Below are positions 46,885 through 56,394 of a stretch of 64,000 nt of DNA, one piece after another (the stretch's first letter is position 1; each line of letters opens with the position of its first letter). The notes beneath the pieces were generated by a model that was not told the origin of the DNA, searched no databases, and saw only the letters and a program-made list of their open reading frames with translations. A program made the position numbers and the translations under genes. The stretch spans positions 1-64,000 of the forward strand of contig JAIDCY010000030.1 in the NCBI GenBank assembly GCA_029055625.1, read 5' to 3'. This DNA is from Ruminococcus sp. GTDB lineage: Bacteria > Bacillota > Clostridia > Oscillospirales > Ruminococcaceae.

Positions 46885-49800
46885 TCAAACGTTGTTTAAA
46901 TCTGCAGATGTTATCGGGAGTTGGTCAGCACTGATGAGTTCAACACACAGACACTGAATAGCAAGAGCGTCAGTAGGTGTTATACCACTTGAGCCGTTGT
47001 CTGTAACGTCCGCATTGAGTTCACCCTGTGCGGAGAGTTTATATTCCGCTTTATCCGGATTTGCGATTGACTGCATGATAAGTACGGCATCGGCAAGTGT
47101 TACCTGACCGTCAACGTTAGCGTCACCCCAAAGAATGTCGCCACTCGGTTTAGTTGTCGGGTCTTTATCGTCCGGCTTTGTTGTAGGAGGTGTAACTGTC
47201 TGTGAGCCGTCAGCCTTAGCAGCTTCAGCGTTCATGTAAGAAGAAATCCATACAAGTGGTGAGTTCCAGTTGATTGTGATTTCGTTTACTGACCATGCTT
47301 CAGCGTTATCAACGTAGCACTTCTGGTTTGCGAGTGTGCCTCTCTTATAGCCGAGACCGCCGATGTATGGGTCTTGCATACCAGCACCAGGACCACCTGA
47401 CATTACGCCTGCCGGTACCTTCGGGAATGTCGGGTCAACGCCGTTAGCCCAGAATCTGTGGTGTGGCCACTGGAGAGTTGTACCCATTTCTGTATCGCCG
47501 TAGCCTGATACATATGAGAAGTCAAGACCATTACGTCCGAAGATGTAGTCCATAGCTTCAGCAGCACCGTTCATGTAAGTAACGTCCTTTGTTGCATCGT
47601 AAGCGTATGCCATTACGATAGCGTTATTTATAACGAATGAGTTTGAGCCCCACTCATAACCTGTTACCTTGATACCTGCTCCGATGTTTACGCTGTCTTC
47701 AAATGTAGCCGGTTTGTACGGAATACCCATACCTTCTTTGCTCATCTGTGCCATGTATTCGTCAGCGGCACTCTTGATAGATGATTCTATAGCATCTCTG
47801 TCGGCACCTGTTACCTTATCGCTGAGGTAGAGTGAAAGTGTACCAAGACCGGAAGTACAGCCCCAGTTGAATGAGCTGAATGAACCGTTGTTTTCACCAC
47901 CGCCGAGGTTGGTTGTTATGCTGAATGCCTTATCGTTGCTTGTACTATCATTTGAGTTGCTGTAAGCCTTGAGGTCATTGTAATATTTTTCGTCGCCTGT
48001 TGTTGCGTAGAGTTCGCAGGCTGCCCAGTACTTATCGTCTTCAACGTATGTATCGCCGTAAGCACCACCACCGATTGCCTGATCCATAGGAGCGTAAAGC
48101 GGATTAGAAGTATCGTAAGGTTTGAGTTCCTTAGTTGCTGCATCATATGCTTTCTTAGCAGCATCAAGGCACTTCTTAGCGTATGCGTCATCAATGCCCT
48201 CCCAGAGACGTGCAGCCTGTGCAGCAGTAGCGGCGAGGTTGTAAGTAGCTGCGTACGTCGGCGGTTTTACGATACGTGTACAGTTTTCGAAACCTTCGTA
48301 CTTCCATGAGTGGATAGCAAGACCGGTCCACTTGTGGTCGTGCATCTTGTGGTAAACCATGCCCTCATATTTGCCCCAGTATGGGTCTTTTGAATCTACC
48401 ATCATAGCGAGCATGAAATCAAGTTCAACCTTTGCTTCGTCGAGAATGTTAGGAGCACCGTTGCTGTTTTCAGGTACGAGAACTGCGCCATTATCGCCCC
48501 ATATAGCATCATTGCCGTTCTTCTTCGACATTTCATAAGCGTTCTGGAGAGTCCATACGGAAATACCACCGTTAACTACGTATTTACCGTGGTCACCGGC
48601 ATCGTACCAACCACCAGTTACATCTATTTCATATGACTTGTCGCCGTCGAACTCAGAAGAATATGACTTCTGCCACTTGGACTGTACATATGCCTTATCC
48701 GGATTGTGTCCGGCTTCTTTATGTGCGAGTGTGCTTGTATCGCCGTTCTTGATGTATTCCGCTTCAATCGGAACGCCTGAACGGTTCTGATAGAAATAGC
48801 TGATAGAATCTCTTACGAGTTCTTCGCTGTAAATGTTTTCGTCAATGCGGAACTGGTGGCTCTGGTTCATTACGTAATCCTGGTCTGTTACCCAGTTATG
48901 CCACATAACCTTGTCGCCGTCCATTGTTGTATCATAAGCGGCTTCTTTCATACCAGACCTTGTGCCTGATACGCCTGTTGTATCCTTTACAAAGATTGAA
49001 TATACGCCGGGAGTGGTGAATTTTGAGAAGTCAATAATGTGTACATTAGCACCACTGTCCTTGTACTTGTCGCCTTCTGTTGCACCTGTACCGGAGTTCG
49101 GGTCAGCACCGAATACTGTTGTCTGACCAGTAAATACAGCACTTCCGGAAGCGTCACGGATTTCAAATTCAAGAGGTGAAGAAGCGTCTGTTACATAAGA
49201 TGCTTTCTTCTGGAGGTTCGGATAGTAACCAACCTGATTAAGACGTACGTTAGATTTCGGTCTGATTACGCCGAATTCGTTTGTCTTATCAAAGTCGTTT
49301 TCATTGCCTGTTGTATCTTCAAGTGTGAGGTTATCGAACTTGAGAACTGTTCCTGCAGGGAAGCAGTCTACAGGCTGGTGCTCACCCTTACCGCCGTAAT
49401 GGAAAGCCCATTCTGCAACGTCGAGGGTCTGATCAGCTGTGAAAGTAGCATCAAATGAGTTTTTACCTGCATTGATAGTTACGCAGTCCCATGACTGGTT
49501 GAAGTCCTTACCGTTGCTACCCATGTCGTTATGCCATACTTCTTTAGTACCTGAATAGTCGCCGATTTTTGTATACATCTGACCAGCATTGGAAGCATCT
49601 ACTTCCCAGTGTACCTTATATGTATGACCTGACTGAATTTTAAGTCCTCTGTGACGGAGCTGTAAGTCCCATCTTGATTCAGGACCATGAATTTCTTCGA
49701 GTGTTACGTTGTATGTACCGTCTGCGATTTCGAAAGTCTGCTTAGCTGGGTTAGTTTCGCAGGTATGCCACGGAAGACCGATACCCTCATCGAAGGTGGA

Positions 49801-49920
49801 CTGTCCGAGCTGGTCACCGGCGAATGCTCCCATAGGAGCGATTACGGCTGTAGCGGCAGAAAATGCCATAGCTGTAGCCATAAGTCCACCGGCAATTTTT
49901 TTACCAAATGTCTTATGCAT
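46885..49920 (-). CDS. GH9 cellulase: CBM4-like N-terminus, Ig-like domain, GH9, dockerin
   Basis: DVTGGWYDAGDHGKYVVNGGISVW; NILDEAKVELDFMLAM; PHHRFWANG; NEITINWNSPLVW; dockerin GDANVDGQVTLADAVLIMQSIANPDK. Confidence 0.95.
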   Translation of the reverse strand: MHKTFGKKIAGGLMATAMAFSAATAVIAPMGAFAGDQLGQSTFDEGIGLPWHTCETNPAKQTFEIADGTYNVTLEEIHGPESRWDLQLRHRGLKIQSGHTYKVHWEVDASNAGQMYTKIGDYSGTKEVWHNDMGSNGKDFNQSWDCVTINAGKNSFDATFTADQTLDVAEWAFHYGGKGEHQPVDCFPAGTVLKFDNLTLEDTTGNENDFDKTNEFGVIRPKSNVRLNQVGYYPNLQKKASYVTDASSPLEFEIRDASGSAVFTGQTTVFGADPNSGTGATEGDKYKDSGANVHIIDFSKFTTPGVYSIFVKDTTGVSGTRSGMKEAAYDTTMDGDKVMWHNWVTDQDYVMNQSHQFRIDENIYSEELVRDSISYFYQNRSGVPIEAEYIKNGDTSTLAHKEAGHNPDKAYVQSKWQKSYSSEFDGDKSYEIDVTGGWYDAGDHGKYVVNGGISVWTLQNAYEMSKKNGNDAIWGDNGAVLVPENSNGAPNILDEAKVELDFMLAMMVDSKDPYWGKYEGMVYHKMHDHKWTGLAIHSWKYEGFENCTRIVKPPTYAATYNLAATAAQAARLWEGIDDAYAKKCLDAAKKAYDAATKELKPYDTSNPLYAPMDQAIGGGAYGDTYVEDDKYWAACELYATTGDEKYYNDLKAYSNSNDSTSNDKAFSITTNLGGGENNGSFSSFNWGCTSGLGTLSLYLSDKVTGADRDAIESSIKSAADEYMAQMSKEGMGIPYKPATFEDSVNIGAGIKVTGYEWGSNSFVINNAIVMAYAYDATKDVTYMNGAAEAMDYIFGRNGLDFSYVSGYGDTEMGTTLQWPHHRFWANGVDPTFPKVPAGVMSGGPGAGMQDPYIGGLGYKRGTLANQKCYVDNAEAWSVNEITINWNSPLVWISSYMNAEAAKADGSQTVTPPTTKPDDKDPTTKPSGDILWGDANVDGQVTLADAVLIMQSIANPDKAEYKLSAQGELNADVTDNGSSGITPTDALAIQCLCVELISADQLPITSADLNNV

Positions 49921-49939
49921 TTTAAGTGCCCTCCCTTAA

Positions 49940-50050
49940 AAATATAGGTTTAACTATAACGCAGTGCCAGTGCAAACACTGCGATTATATTCTGATTCAT
50001 GGCAAGCGGTTTGTCCTTAAAGGACTTGCACCAAACCGTTTAACTTACCA
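49940..50050 (-). promoter_or_regulatory. Structured 5' UTR element upstream of GH9 (candidate cis-regulatory RNA)
   Basis: 7-bp stem CGGTTTG/CAAACCG (50032-50038 with 50007-50013) enclosing GTCCT/AGGAC; GCAAG (50025-50029) complementary to CTTGC (50002-50006); second 7-bp stem CGCAGTG/CACTGCG at 49960-49983. Confidence 0.55.
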
Positions 50051-50055
50051 CTTTT

Positions 50056-50084
50056 ATTATATTATATCCCGTAAAAAAAGTAAA
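50056..50084 (-). promoter_or_regulatory. Promoter of the GH9 gene
   Basis: Minus strand TTTACT - 17 nt - TATAAT. Confidence 0.55.
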
Positions 50085-50224
50085 TAGCTTTTCTGAAATT
50101 CGTTGATTCCGCTAATATTGCTTTACGGATTTTGTGCATATTTCACAGTATCGGGTAAACATATAAGTGAGATGAACACCCTTATATTAAGTAAATATGA
50201 ATAAGTTATATTTTATTTATTTAT

Positions 50225-52612
50225 TTATTTATCAAGAATGCTCACGTCGAACGGGAAGCCGTCAATAATATTAACCATCAGACACTGTATAGCGAGTGCG
50301 TCTGTAGGAGTAACACCATCACCGATATTTGCGACATCCGCATTTTTAGTACCCTGTTCAGTAAGTTTATACTTTTCTTCATTCGGATTTGCGATTGACT
50401 GCATTATAAGTACGGCATCTGCGAGACTTACCGTACCGTCTTCATTGGCATCACCAAGTAATGTCTTGTCGTCACCTGCTCCGGTAGGTTTAGTAGTAAG
50501 TTCAGGCTTTGTAGTTGGCTGTTGTGTAAGGTCGGGTTCTGTACCGTCGGGTTCTGTACCCCATACAAGAACGTCGTCAACATACATTGTGATATGCTTG
50601 TTGAGTGAATCGGGTTTCTTGAGGTCTGTAGCATCTTCCACGCCCTCGTATGACCAGTCATTTGACGGATTCCATGCACCTTTAGTTGATTTGCCGTCAA
50701 TAGCATCAGGGATAGAAATTCTGAACTGCACTTCATCTCTGTGTTCGCTCTGACCGGTAGGCTGTATCGCTCTTCCGTCCTCAAACGCTATCTCGACGTA
50801 ATAAATATTACCGTCGTATTGTACAGGTTTTTCCGAGGCTGTGGCGTAACCCTGCTGACCCTCCTGATATTGCTGTGAACCTACTTTTACCGTAATATCA
50901 TCTACAGACAAACCGGCTTCAAGAAGTTCAGAAACATCAAAGTAATATCTGTACTTTATATTCTTTGCTACTCGTGTAGGCCATGCGGTATGATTCATCG
51001 CCCACGCTTTAATCTCGGTGTAACTGTCACCGCTACCGTTGAGTACCGCCGCAATCTCCCATTCCGACCACTTCGGAGTTTCAGGCTGTGGGAAATCGGC
51101 AAGAGGTTCACCGCCGTAATCGTCAATCATCGCACAGAGTGTGGCGGTATAGCCTGCGTTGTAGTCTACCGCTACTTCTGTATACTGGAAGTCTGAAACC
51201 TTATAATTTCCGTATTTTCCCTCACTGTCCGGTCCGCCTATCAATGCACCGTAAAGCGTATGTGCGTATTCCGTCTGCCAGCCTTCAGAACTCTCTTCCT
51301 GTCCTAACTCGTTCCAGTGGTCATCATGTATGCCGGAAGCTGTTCTGTGGTGTATCGCTGACGGTGATTTCTCACCCATACCGAGTACGTAACTTAAACC
51401 CTCTTCATTATCTCCGAAACAGTAATTCATCTGACTATCCGCCCATTTGTCGAACTTATCCGACAGTGTGGCATCATCTTTGAAAATCGTATCACTTGCG
51501 AGTTTTGCAATCCATGCGGTATTAGTTGCGTGACGTAAGCATCCCCACTGTGTGAGCCATGACAGACCTTTTGACGTTATCTTACCCTCAAACGGTTTTG
51601 AATCCTCACCCATCCAGTACTTCAGATGTCTTGCGATATGGTCAACCCACTCTTTTTTACCGGTATTCTGTGCATACAGTAACGCCGCCGCCTGTGTGGT
51701 ATCGTCCCAGCAAAGACCCCATGTATATTTTCTGTCGCTGGACTGGTTTTCCGTCGGGAAGTTTGGTATATAATCCTTTTCGCAGATGTCAAGGTATTTC
51801 TGTTCACCGGTAGCCATATACAACCAGTTCGCAGCGTACATACAGTCATCAAGCCATGAGGAAGTGTTATACATACCCGACATACCGCCTATATCCTTAC
51901 AATCCCTTGTTTTGTCAGCGAGTTCAAAAAGACTTATTGCGTGTTCGAGATACTCCTTCGCTTTTTCGGGTTGTTCGTCCTTGAAGATTATGTAACCCTC
52001 TGCCAGACACGCCGCCGCCAATGCCTCTACGGATGCGTTTTCCACTTCGTCGTATGGTCTTTCCCAGTCGTCGTTGTTGAGATGATGTTTTCTTAAATAA
52101 ACCTCCGCACTGCACCATATGTTATGGTCTGTAGAACCGCCGGTGAAGTCTCCGATTGTTCCTATTACCTTATCGCCTCTGTCGCAACCAAGCACGAAAT
52201 CCATAGCCCACTGTATATTATTCCGGTAACTCTCACCGAGACCGGCTTTATCAACGGCATCTTTATACTGGATGTATCCCCACGCCATGAGTGAAGCACT
52301 ATATGCATTTGTCAGATTGAATTTAAAATGGTCTCCTGCATCGAACCAGCCACCCGGTACAACGTCCGTTTCGTTGCCGTCCTCGTCAACCATAGAATCC
52401 GCACGCCACGGGACATTATTCCATTCCGGCAACTTGCCTGATTGCTGAACCTCATAGAAAAACATTGACTTCTGTAAAGCCTCTGCATAGTTGTACTTCG
52501 ATTCCGCTTTTGCGGTGGTAACGCTACCATTCGGCATATACACGGCAAGTCCGGCGGAAAGTGCCAGTGCCGAAGCCATAGCGGTAATCTTCTTTAAAAT
52601 CATAGATTTCAA
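50225..52612 (-). CDS. GH9 endoglucanase with CBM3c-like module and dockerin
   Basis: YNYAEALQKSMFFYEVQQSGKLP; PGGWFDAGDHFKFNL; HHRTASG; DYNAGYTATL; CBM3-like region; dockerin GDANEDGTVSLADAVLIMQSIANPNE. Confidence 0.95.
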   Translation of the reverse strand: MKSMILKKITAMASALALSAGLAVYMPNGSVTTAKAESKYNYAEALQKSMFFYEVQQSGKLPEWNNVPWRADSMVDEDGNETDVVPGGWFDAGDHFKFNLTNAYSASLMAWGYIQYKDAVDKAGLGESYRNNIQWAMDFVLGCDRGDKVIGTIGDFTGGSTDHNIWCSAEVYLRKHHLNNDDWERPYDEVENASVEALAAACLAEGYIIFKDEQPEKAKEYLEHAISLFELADKTRDCKDIGGMSGMYNTSSWLDDCMYAANWLYMATGEQKYLDICEKDYIPNFPTENQSSDRKYTWGLCWDDTTQAAALLYAQNTGKKEWVDHIARHLKYWMGEDSKPFEGKITSKGLSWLTQWGCLRHATNTAWIAKLASDTIFKDDATLSDKFDKWADSQMNYCFGDNEEGLSYVLGMGEKSPSAIHHRTASGIHDDHWNELGQEESSEGWQTEYAHTLYGALIGGPDSEGKYGNYKVSDFQYTEVAVDYNAGYTATLCAMIDDYGGEPLADFPQPETPKWSEWEIAAVLNGSGDSYTEIKAWAMNHTAWPTRVAKNIKYRYYFDVSELLEAGLSVDDITVKVGSQQYQEGQQGYATASEKPVQYDGNIYYVEIAFEDGRAIQPTGQSEHRDEVQFRISIPDAIDGKSTKGAWNPSNDWSYEGVEDATDLKKPDSLNKHITMYVDDVLVWGTEPDGTEPDLTQQPTTKPELTTKPTGAGDDKTLLGDANEDGTVSLADAVLIMQSIANPNEEKYKLTEQGTKNADVANIGDGVTPTDALAIQCLMVNIIDGFPFDVSILDK

Positions 52613-52694
52613 AACCCCTCTCTGTTGGATTAGTATAATTTAAATATACATTATTTATTTTAATTTGTCAATAATATTCCGGAAAATTTTTTAT

Positions 52695-53108
52695 TTACTT
52701 TACATATTTGTCAAGAATACGAAGGGTCATATTATCGTATTTTCCGCCATAGAATTTATCAATAACCTTTACGAAAATATCAATTGACGGGTCGACGATA
52801 TGAAACAGGGTCATACTTGACCGTACTTTCATAGCATCCGTATAACCGAATATATTTATTGCTGTATCGTTCAATGAAAATAAAGTCTCCGAAATTTCAG
52901 TCAACCTGCTCCGGAGTGTATTGTTTTCAAGATACTGTTTTGCTTCGGTAATATCTTTTATACCGTAATATTTAGCGGTCTGACTTCTTCCGAGTTCTGC
53001 AAGTTGCGGAAATATATACCAAATCCAGTGTGACATCTTTCTGCCGTTTTTTATTTCATTCAAAGCTATGTGATAGGAATGTTCCTGTGCCTTTAAAAAT
53101 CTTTCCAT
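52695..53108 (-). CDS. DUF1810 family protein
   Basis: MERFLKAQEHSYHIALNEIKNGRKMSHWIWYIFPQL. Confidence 0.9.
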   Translation of the reverse strand: MERFLKAQEHSYHIALNEIKNGRKMSHWIWYIFPQLAELGRSQTAKYYGIKDITEAKQYLENNTLRSRLTEISETLFSLNDTAINIFGYTDAMKVRSSMTLFHIVDPSIDIFVKVIDKFYGGKYDNMTLRILDKYVK

Positions 53109-53125
53109 AAAAAACCTCTTTTTAA

Positions 53126-53160
53126 AAAAAGGAACTGTACGGAATCGCACAGTCCCCTGA
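53126..53160 (-). terminator. Terminator of the ispH-S1 gene
   Basis: GGAACTGT..ACAGTCCCC hairpin preceded on the + strand by an A run. Confidence 0.5.
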
Positions 53161-53170
53161 TAGTCAGTGA

Positions 53171-55105
53171 TTATTCAGCATTTTCAGATACTTCAACGTC
53201 ACGTATGGAAATGCTTACTCTCTTTCTGTCTTCTTCGATATTCGTAATCTTTACCGTTACTTCATCGCCGACGGAAAGAACATCTTTAACGTTTTCCACT
53301 TTCTGACTGGAAATCTTCGAGATGTGTATGAGACCGTCCACACCGTCGATAATCTGTGCGAATGCACCGTATGCGGTAATGGATACTATTGTAGCGGTTA
53401 CGATATCGCCTACTTTGTGGTTATTCATGAAGATGTCCCATGGATTTTCTTCAGTTTTCTTGTAGCCAAGTGAGATTCTGCCGGATTCCTTGTCAAGGTC
53501 TTTGATGTAAACTTCAAGCGTATCGCCTATGCTGATAACTTCGCTTGGATGTCTTAATCTCTTCCAGGAAAGTTCGGAAATATGTACCATTCCGTCAATA
53601 CCTCCGAGGTCAACGAACGCACCAAAGTTTGTAAGTGACTTTACTTTACCTGTAAATGTATCACCTATGCTTGTATTTTCCCAGAATTTAGCCTTAGCTT
53701 CTTCTCTCTGAGCGTTCTGAACTGCCTTTATCGAACCTACCGCACGCTTTCTGCCTTCCGTAACTTCGATAATCATGAACTGTACTTTCTGTCCTTTGAG
53801 CTGTTCGAGGTCTGCACCTCTTGCAAGTCCGGTATGGGATGCCGGTATGAATACCCTCACGCCGTAAATGTTAAGAGTTACGCCCTTGTTTACGATGTTT
53901 CTTACAACACCTTCAAGTACTGTACCTTCTTCCTTAGCCTTTACAATTTTCTCGTAACCAGCCTGCTCGTCAACCTTTTTCTTGGAGAGCGAAACTGTAC
54001 CTTCCGCATCATTCACCTTGATTACAACAAGTTCGATTTCCTCACCTACGCTTACAACGTCTTCGGGTTTTTTAGTGATGTCATCTGTAAGGTCTTCAAG
54101 TTTAACATATCCGGTATGCTTTGTGCCGAGTGAAACGACTACTTCCGTATTGTTCACAGACTCGACAACAGCCTTGACTTTTTCTCCTGTATATATTTTC
54201 TTGAAAGACTTGTCAAGCAATTCCTGAAAGTTTTCCTCTTCCTGAATAGTTTCCTTTTCGATTTCTGCCATTTTGGTTAGTACCTCCTTAATTATATAAG
54301 CCGGAGTAGATGCTCCGGCAGTAATGCCGATATTTTCAGCAACGGGAATATTTACAGTTTCCAGTTCCGCCGAGTTTTCTATATGATACGTTCTGCAATA
54401 TTTACTGCATACGTCGTAAAGCTTCACGGTATTTGAACTGTGTTTACCACCAACTACAATCATAATATCAGATTTTTTTGCAAGTTCCCGTGAATCAGAC
54501 TGCCTTGTATCAGTAGCGTTACAGATAGTATCAAATATGATGACTGGTATGTTTTCCGGAATCTCTTTTAAACACTTTTCCCATACTAATATATTATACG
54601 TCGTTTGAGCGACAAAAGCAATAGTTTTTTTAAAATTTTCGTCGAGATTTTCAAAAAAGTGTTTTAGTTCAAAATTATCTTTAAAAACGGAATAATTTTG
54701 TTCACAATGACCAACGATTCCTTGCACTTCAGGGTGTGTGGAATCACCGGCGATAAGTATAAAACAACCCTCTTTCGTTTTTTCCTCGACTATCCTGTGA
54801 ATCTTCGATACAAAAGGACAGGTGGCGTCAAGTAGTCTGTTACCTTTTTTTTCAATCTGTTCATAAATTTCTCTGCCTACACCGTGCGAACGTATGACAA
54901 CAGTTTCGTCCGGCTGGAGTTCGTCAACTGTATTGACAATCCTTACGCCTTTGGCGGTCATATCGTTCACGACATCCTTATTATGTATGATAGCCCCGAA
55001 AGTTGCGACTTTCGCACCGGTTGCAAGTTCATTATACACCATTTTCACAGCCCTGTCAACCCCGAAACAATAACCGGCAGAATCTGCTACCGTAATTTTA
55101 CTCAT
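53171..55105 (-). CDS. IspH (HMB-PP reductase) fused to S1 RNA-binding domains
   Basis: AGYCFGVDRAVKM, RSHGVGREIYE, DATCPFVSKIH, AGASTPAYIIKEV, then several S1 repeats (GAFVDLGGIDGMVHISELSW). Confidence 0.95.
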   Translation of the reverse strand: MSKITVADSAGYCFGVDRAVKMVYNELATGAKVATFGAIIHNKDVVNDMTAKGVRIVNTVDELQPDETVVIRSHGVGREIYEQIEKKGNRLLDATCPFVSKIHRIVEEKTKEGCFILIAGDSTHPEVQGIVGHCEQNYSVFKDNFELKHFFENLDENFKKTIAFVAQTTYNILVWEKCLKEIPENIPVIIFDTICNATDTRQSDSRELAKKSDIMIVVGGKHSSNTVKLYDVCSKYCRTYHIENSAELETVNIPVAENIGITAGASTPAYIIKEVLTKMAEIEKETIQEEENFQELLDKSFKKIYTGEKVKAVVESVNNTEVVVSLGTKHTGYVKLEDLTDDITKKPEDVVSVGEEIELVVIKVNDAEGTVSLSKKKVDEQAGYEKIVKAKEEGTVLEGVVRNIVNKGVTLNIYGVRVFIPASHTGLARGADLEQLKGQKVQFMIIEVTEGRKRAVGSIKAVQNAQREEAKAKFWENTSIGDTFTGKVKSLTNFGAFVDLGGIDGMVHISELSWKRLRHPSEVISIGDTLEVYIKDLDKESGRISLGYKKTEENPWDIFMNNHKVGDIVTATIVSITAYGAFAQIIDGVDGLIHISKISSQKVENVKDVLSVGDEVTVKITNIEEDRKRVSISIRDVEVSENAE

Positions 55106-55712
55106 TTTTTTCCTCCGGTTCGCCCTCAACCAATAACTTTATATCATTCATATAACGGTTTTTAAGTCTTACAACCTGACGGGGATTAGGTGTATCGCAG
55201 ATTTCGCAGTAATCTGCCGGATTTATCGGTTTACCGTATTTTACCGTAACTTTCGTCCGGAATTTCAGCTTTTCACCGAAAACTATTCCCACCGGAACGA
55301 TAGGTTTTCCCGAACGTGCGGATATAAGACCTGCTCCGGAATGTCCTTTATGTACCTTGCCGTCCTTGGAACGTGTACCCTCCGGAAAAATCATCAGGCT
55401 TTTATTATTATTCAGTGCCTCAACTGCCGTATCTATTACCGCCGTATCTCCCTTACCTCTCGCAACAGGAAACGCTCCCGCACTTCTTATTACCGCACCG
55501 AAAAACTTATTCCTGAATAACTCTTCCTTTGCCATGAATGCGTGTTTACCCCGTAACGCACAACCTATAAACGGTGGGTCTGCATTACTGCGGTGGTTCG
55601 ATGCGAATATTACTGTTGTATCTTTCGGGATGTTTTCCCTGCCCTCGAATTTAAGATTGAATGCGATACTCATTACAACCCTGACTACAAATTTTTCTAT
55701 AGCGTAAAGCAT
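55098..55712 (-). CDS. plsC: 1-acyl-sn-glycerol-3-phosphate acyltransferase (PlsC)
   Basis: FASNHRSNADPPFIG; FPEGTRSKDGKVHKGHSGAGLIS. Confidence 0.92.
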   Translation of the reverse strand: MLYAIEKFVVRVVMSIAFNLKFEGRENIPKDTTVIFASNHRSNADPPFIGCALRGKHAFMAKEELFRNKFFGAVIRSAGAFPVARGKGDTAVIDTAVEALNNNKSLMIFPEGTRSKDGKVHKGHSGAGLISARSGKPIVPVGIVFGEKLKFRTKVTVKYGKPINPADYCEICDTPNPRQVVRLKNRYMNDIKLLVEGEPEEKNE

Positions 55713-55718
55713 AAAATA

Positions 55719-56381
55719 TCACCTGCCTGTCTTCTGATTTATTATTTTAATTATAGTATCGACAACTTCCCGAAGTGTAAGATTAGTACTGTCAACGAGT
55801 ACTGCATCATGTGCCTGTTTAAGAGGTGCAACGGGTCTGTTCATGTCATTGTAATCACGTTCTATGATGTCCCTTAAAATTTCCTCATAACCCGGACAGT
55901 CTGATTTTTCCGAAAGTTCTTTATACCGACGGTTTGCACGTTCTTCCGGAGTAGCGGTAAGAAAAATTTTTACATCCGCTTCCGGAAGTACAACAGTTCC
56001 GATGTCTCTTCCGTCCATGATTACGTTATTTTCCCGGGAGATTTTCTGTTGAGTACCGAAAAGATATTCACGTATCGCCGGTATCGCAGAAGTTCTTGAC
56101 GCTTCCATGGAAATTTCAGGAGTACGGATTAATCCTGTAACGTCTCTGTCGGAAAGAAATACTCTTTGCGTACCGTCTGCAAATTTCAGTGAAACAGCTG
56201 CTTTTTTTATTTCCATCGGGATATTTTCATCAGAAATATTATTTTCCGTAATGTATAGTGCGATAGTTCTGTATAACGCCCCCGTATCGACGTATATATA
56301 TCCCAGTTCCGCAGATACTATCTTTGCAACTGTACTTTTACCTGCTCCTGCCGGACCGTCGATTGCAATATTTATTCCCAT
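55719..56381 (-). CDS. cmk: Cytidylate kinase
   Basis: MGINIAIDGPAGAGKSTVAKIVSAELGYIYVDTGALYR; DGRDIGTVVLPEADVKIFLTA. Start at ATG 56381. Confidence 0.96.
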   Translation of the reverse strand: MGINIAIDGPAGAGKSTVAKIVSAELGYIYVDTGALYRTIALYITENNISDENIPMEIKKAAVSLKFADGTQRVFLSDRDVTGLIRTPEISMEASRTSAIPAIREYLFGTQQKISRENNVIMDGRDIGTVVLPEADVKIFLTATPEERANRRYKELSEKSDCPGYEEILRDIIERDYNDMNRPVAPLKQAHDAVLVDSTNLTLREVVDTIIKIINQKTGR

Positions 56382-56394
56382 TTTTTTAACTCCT

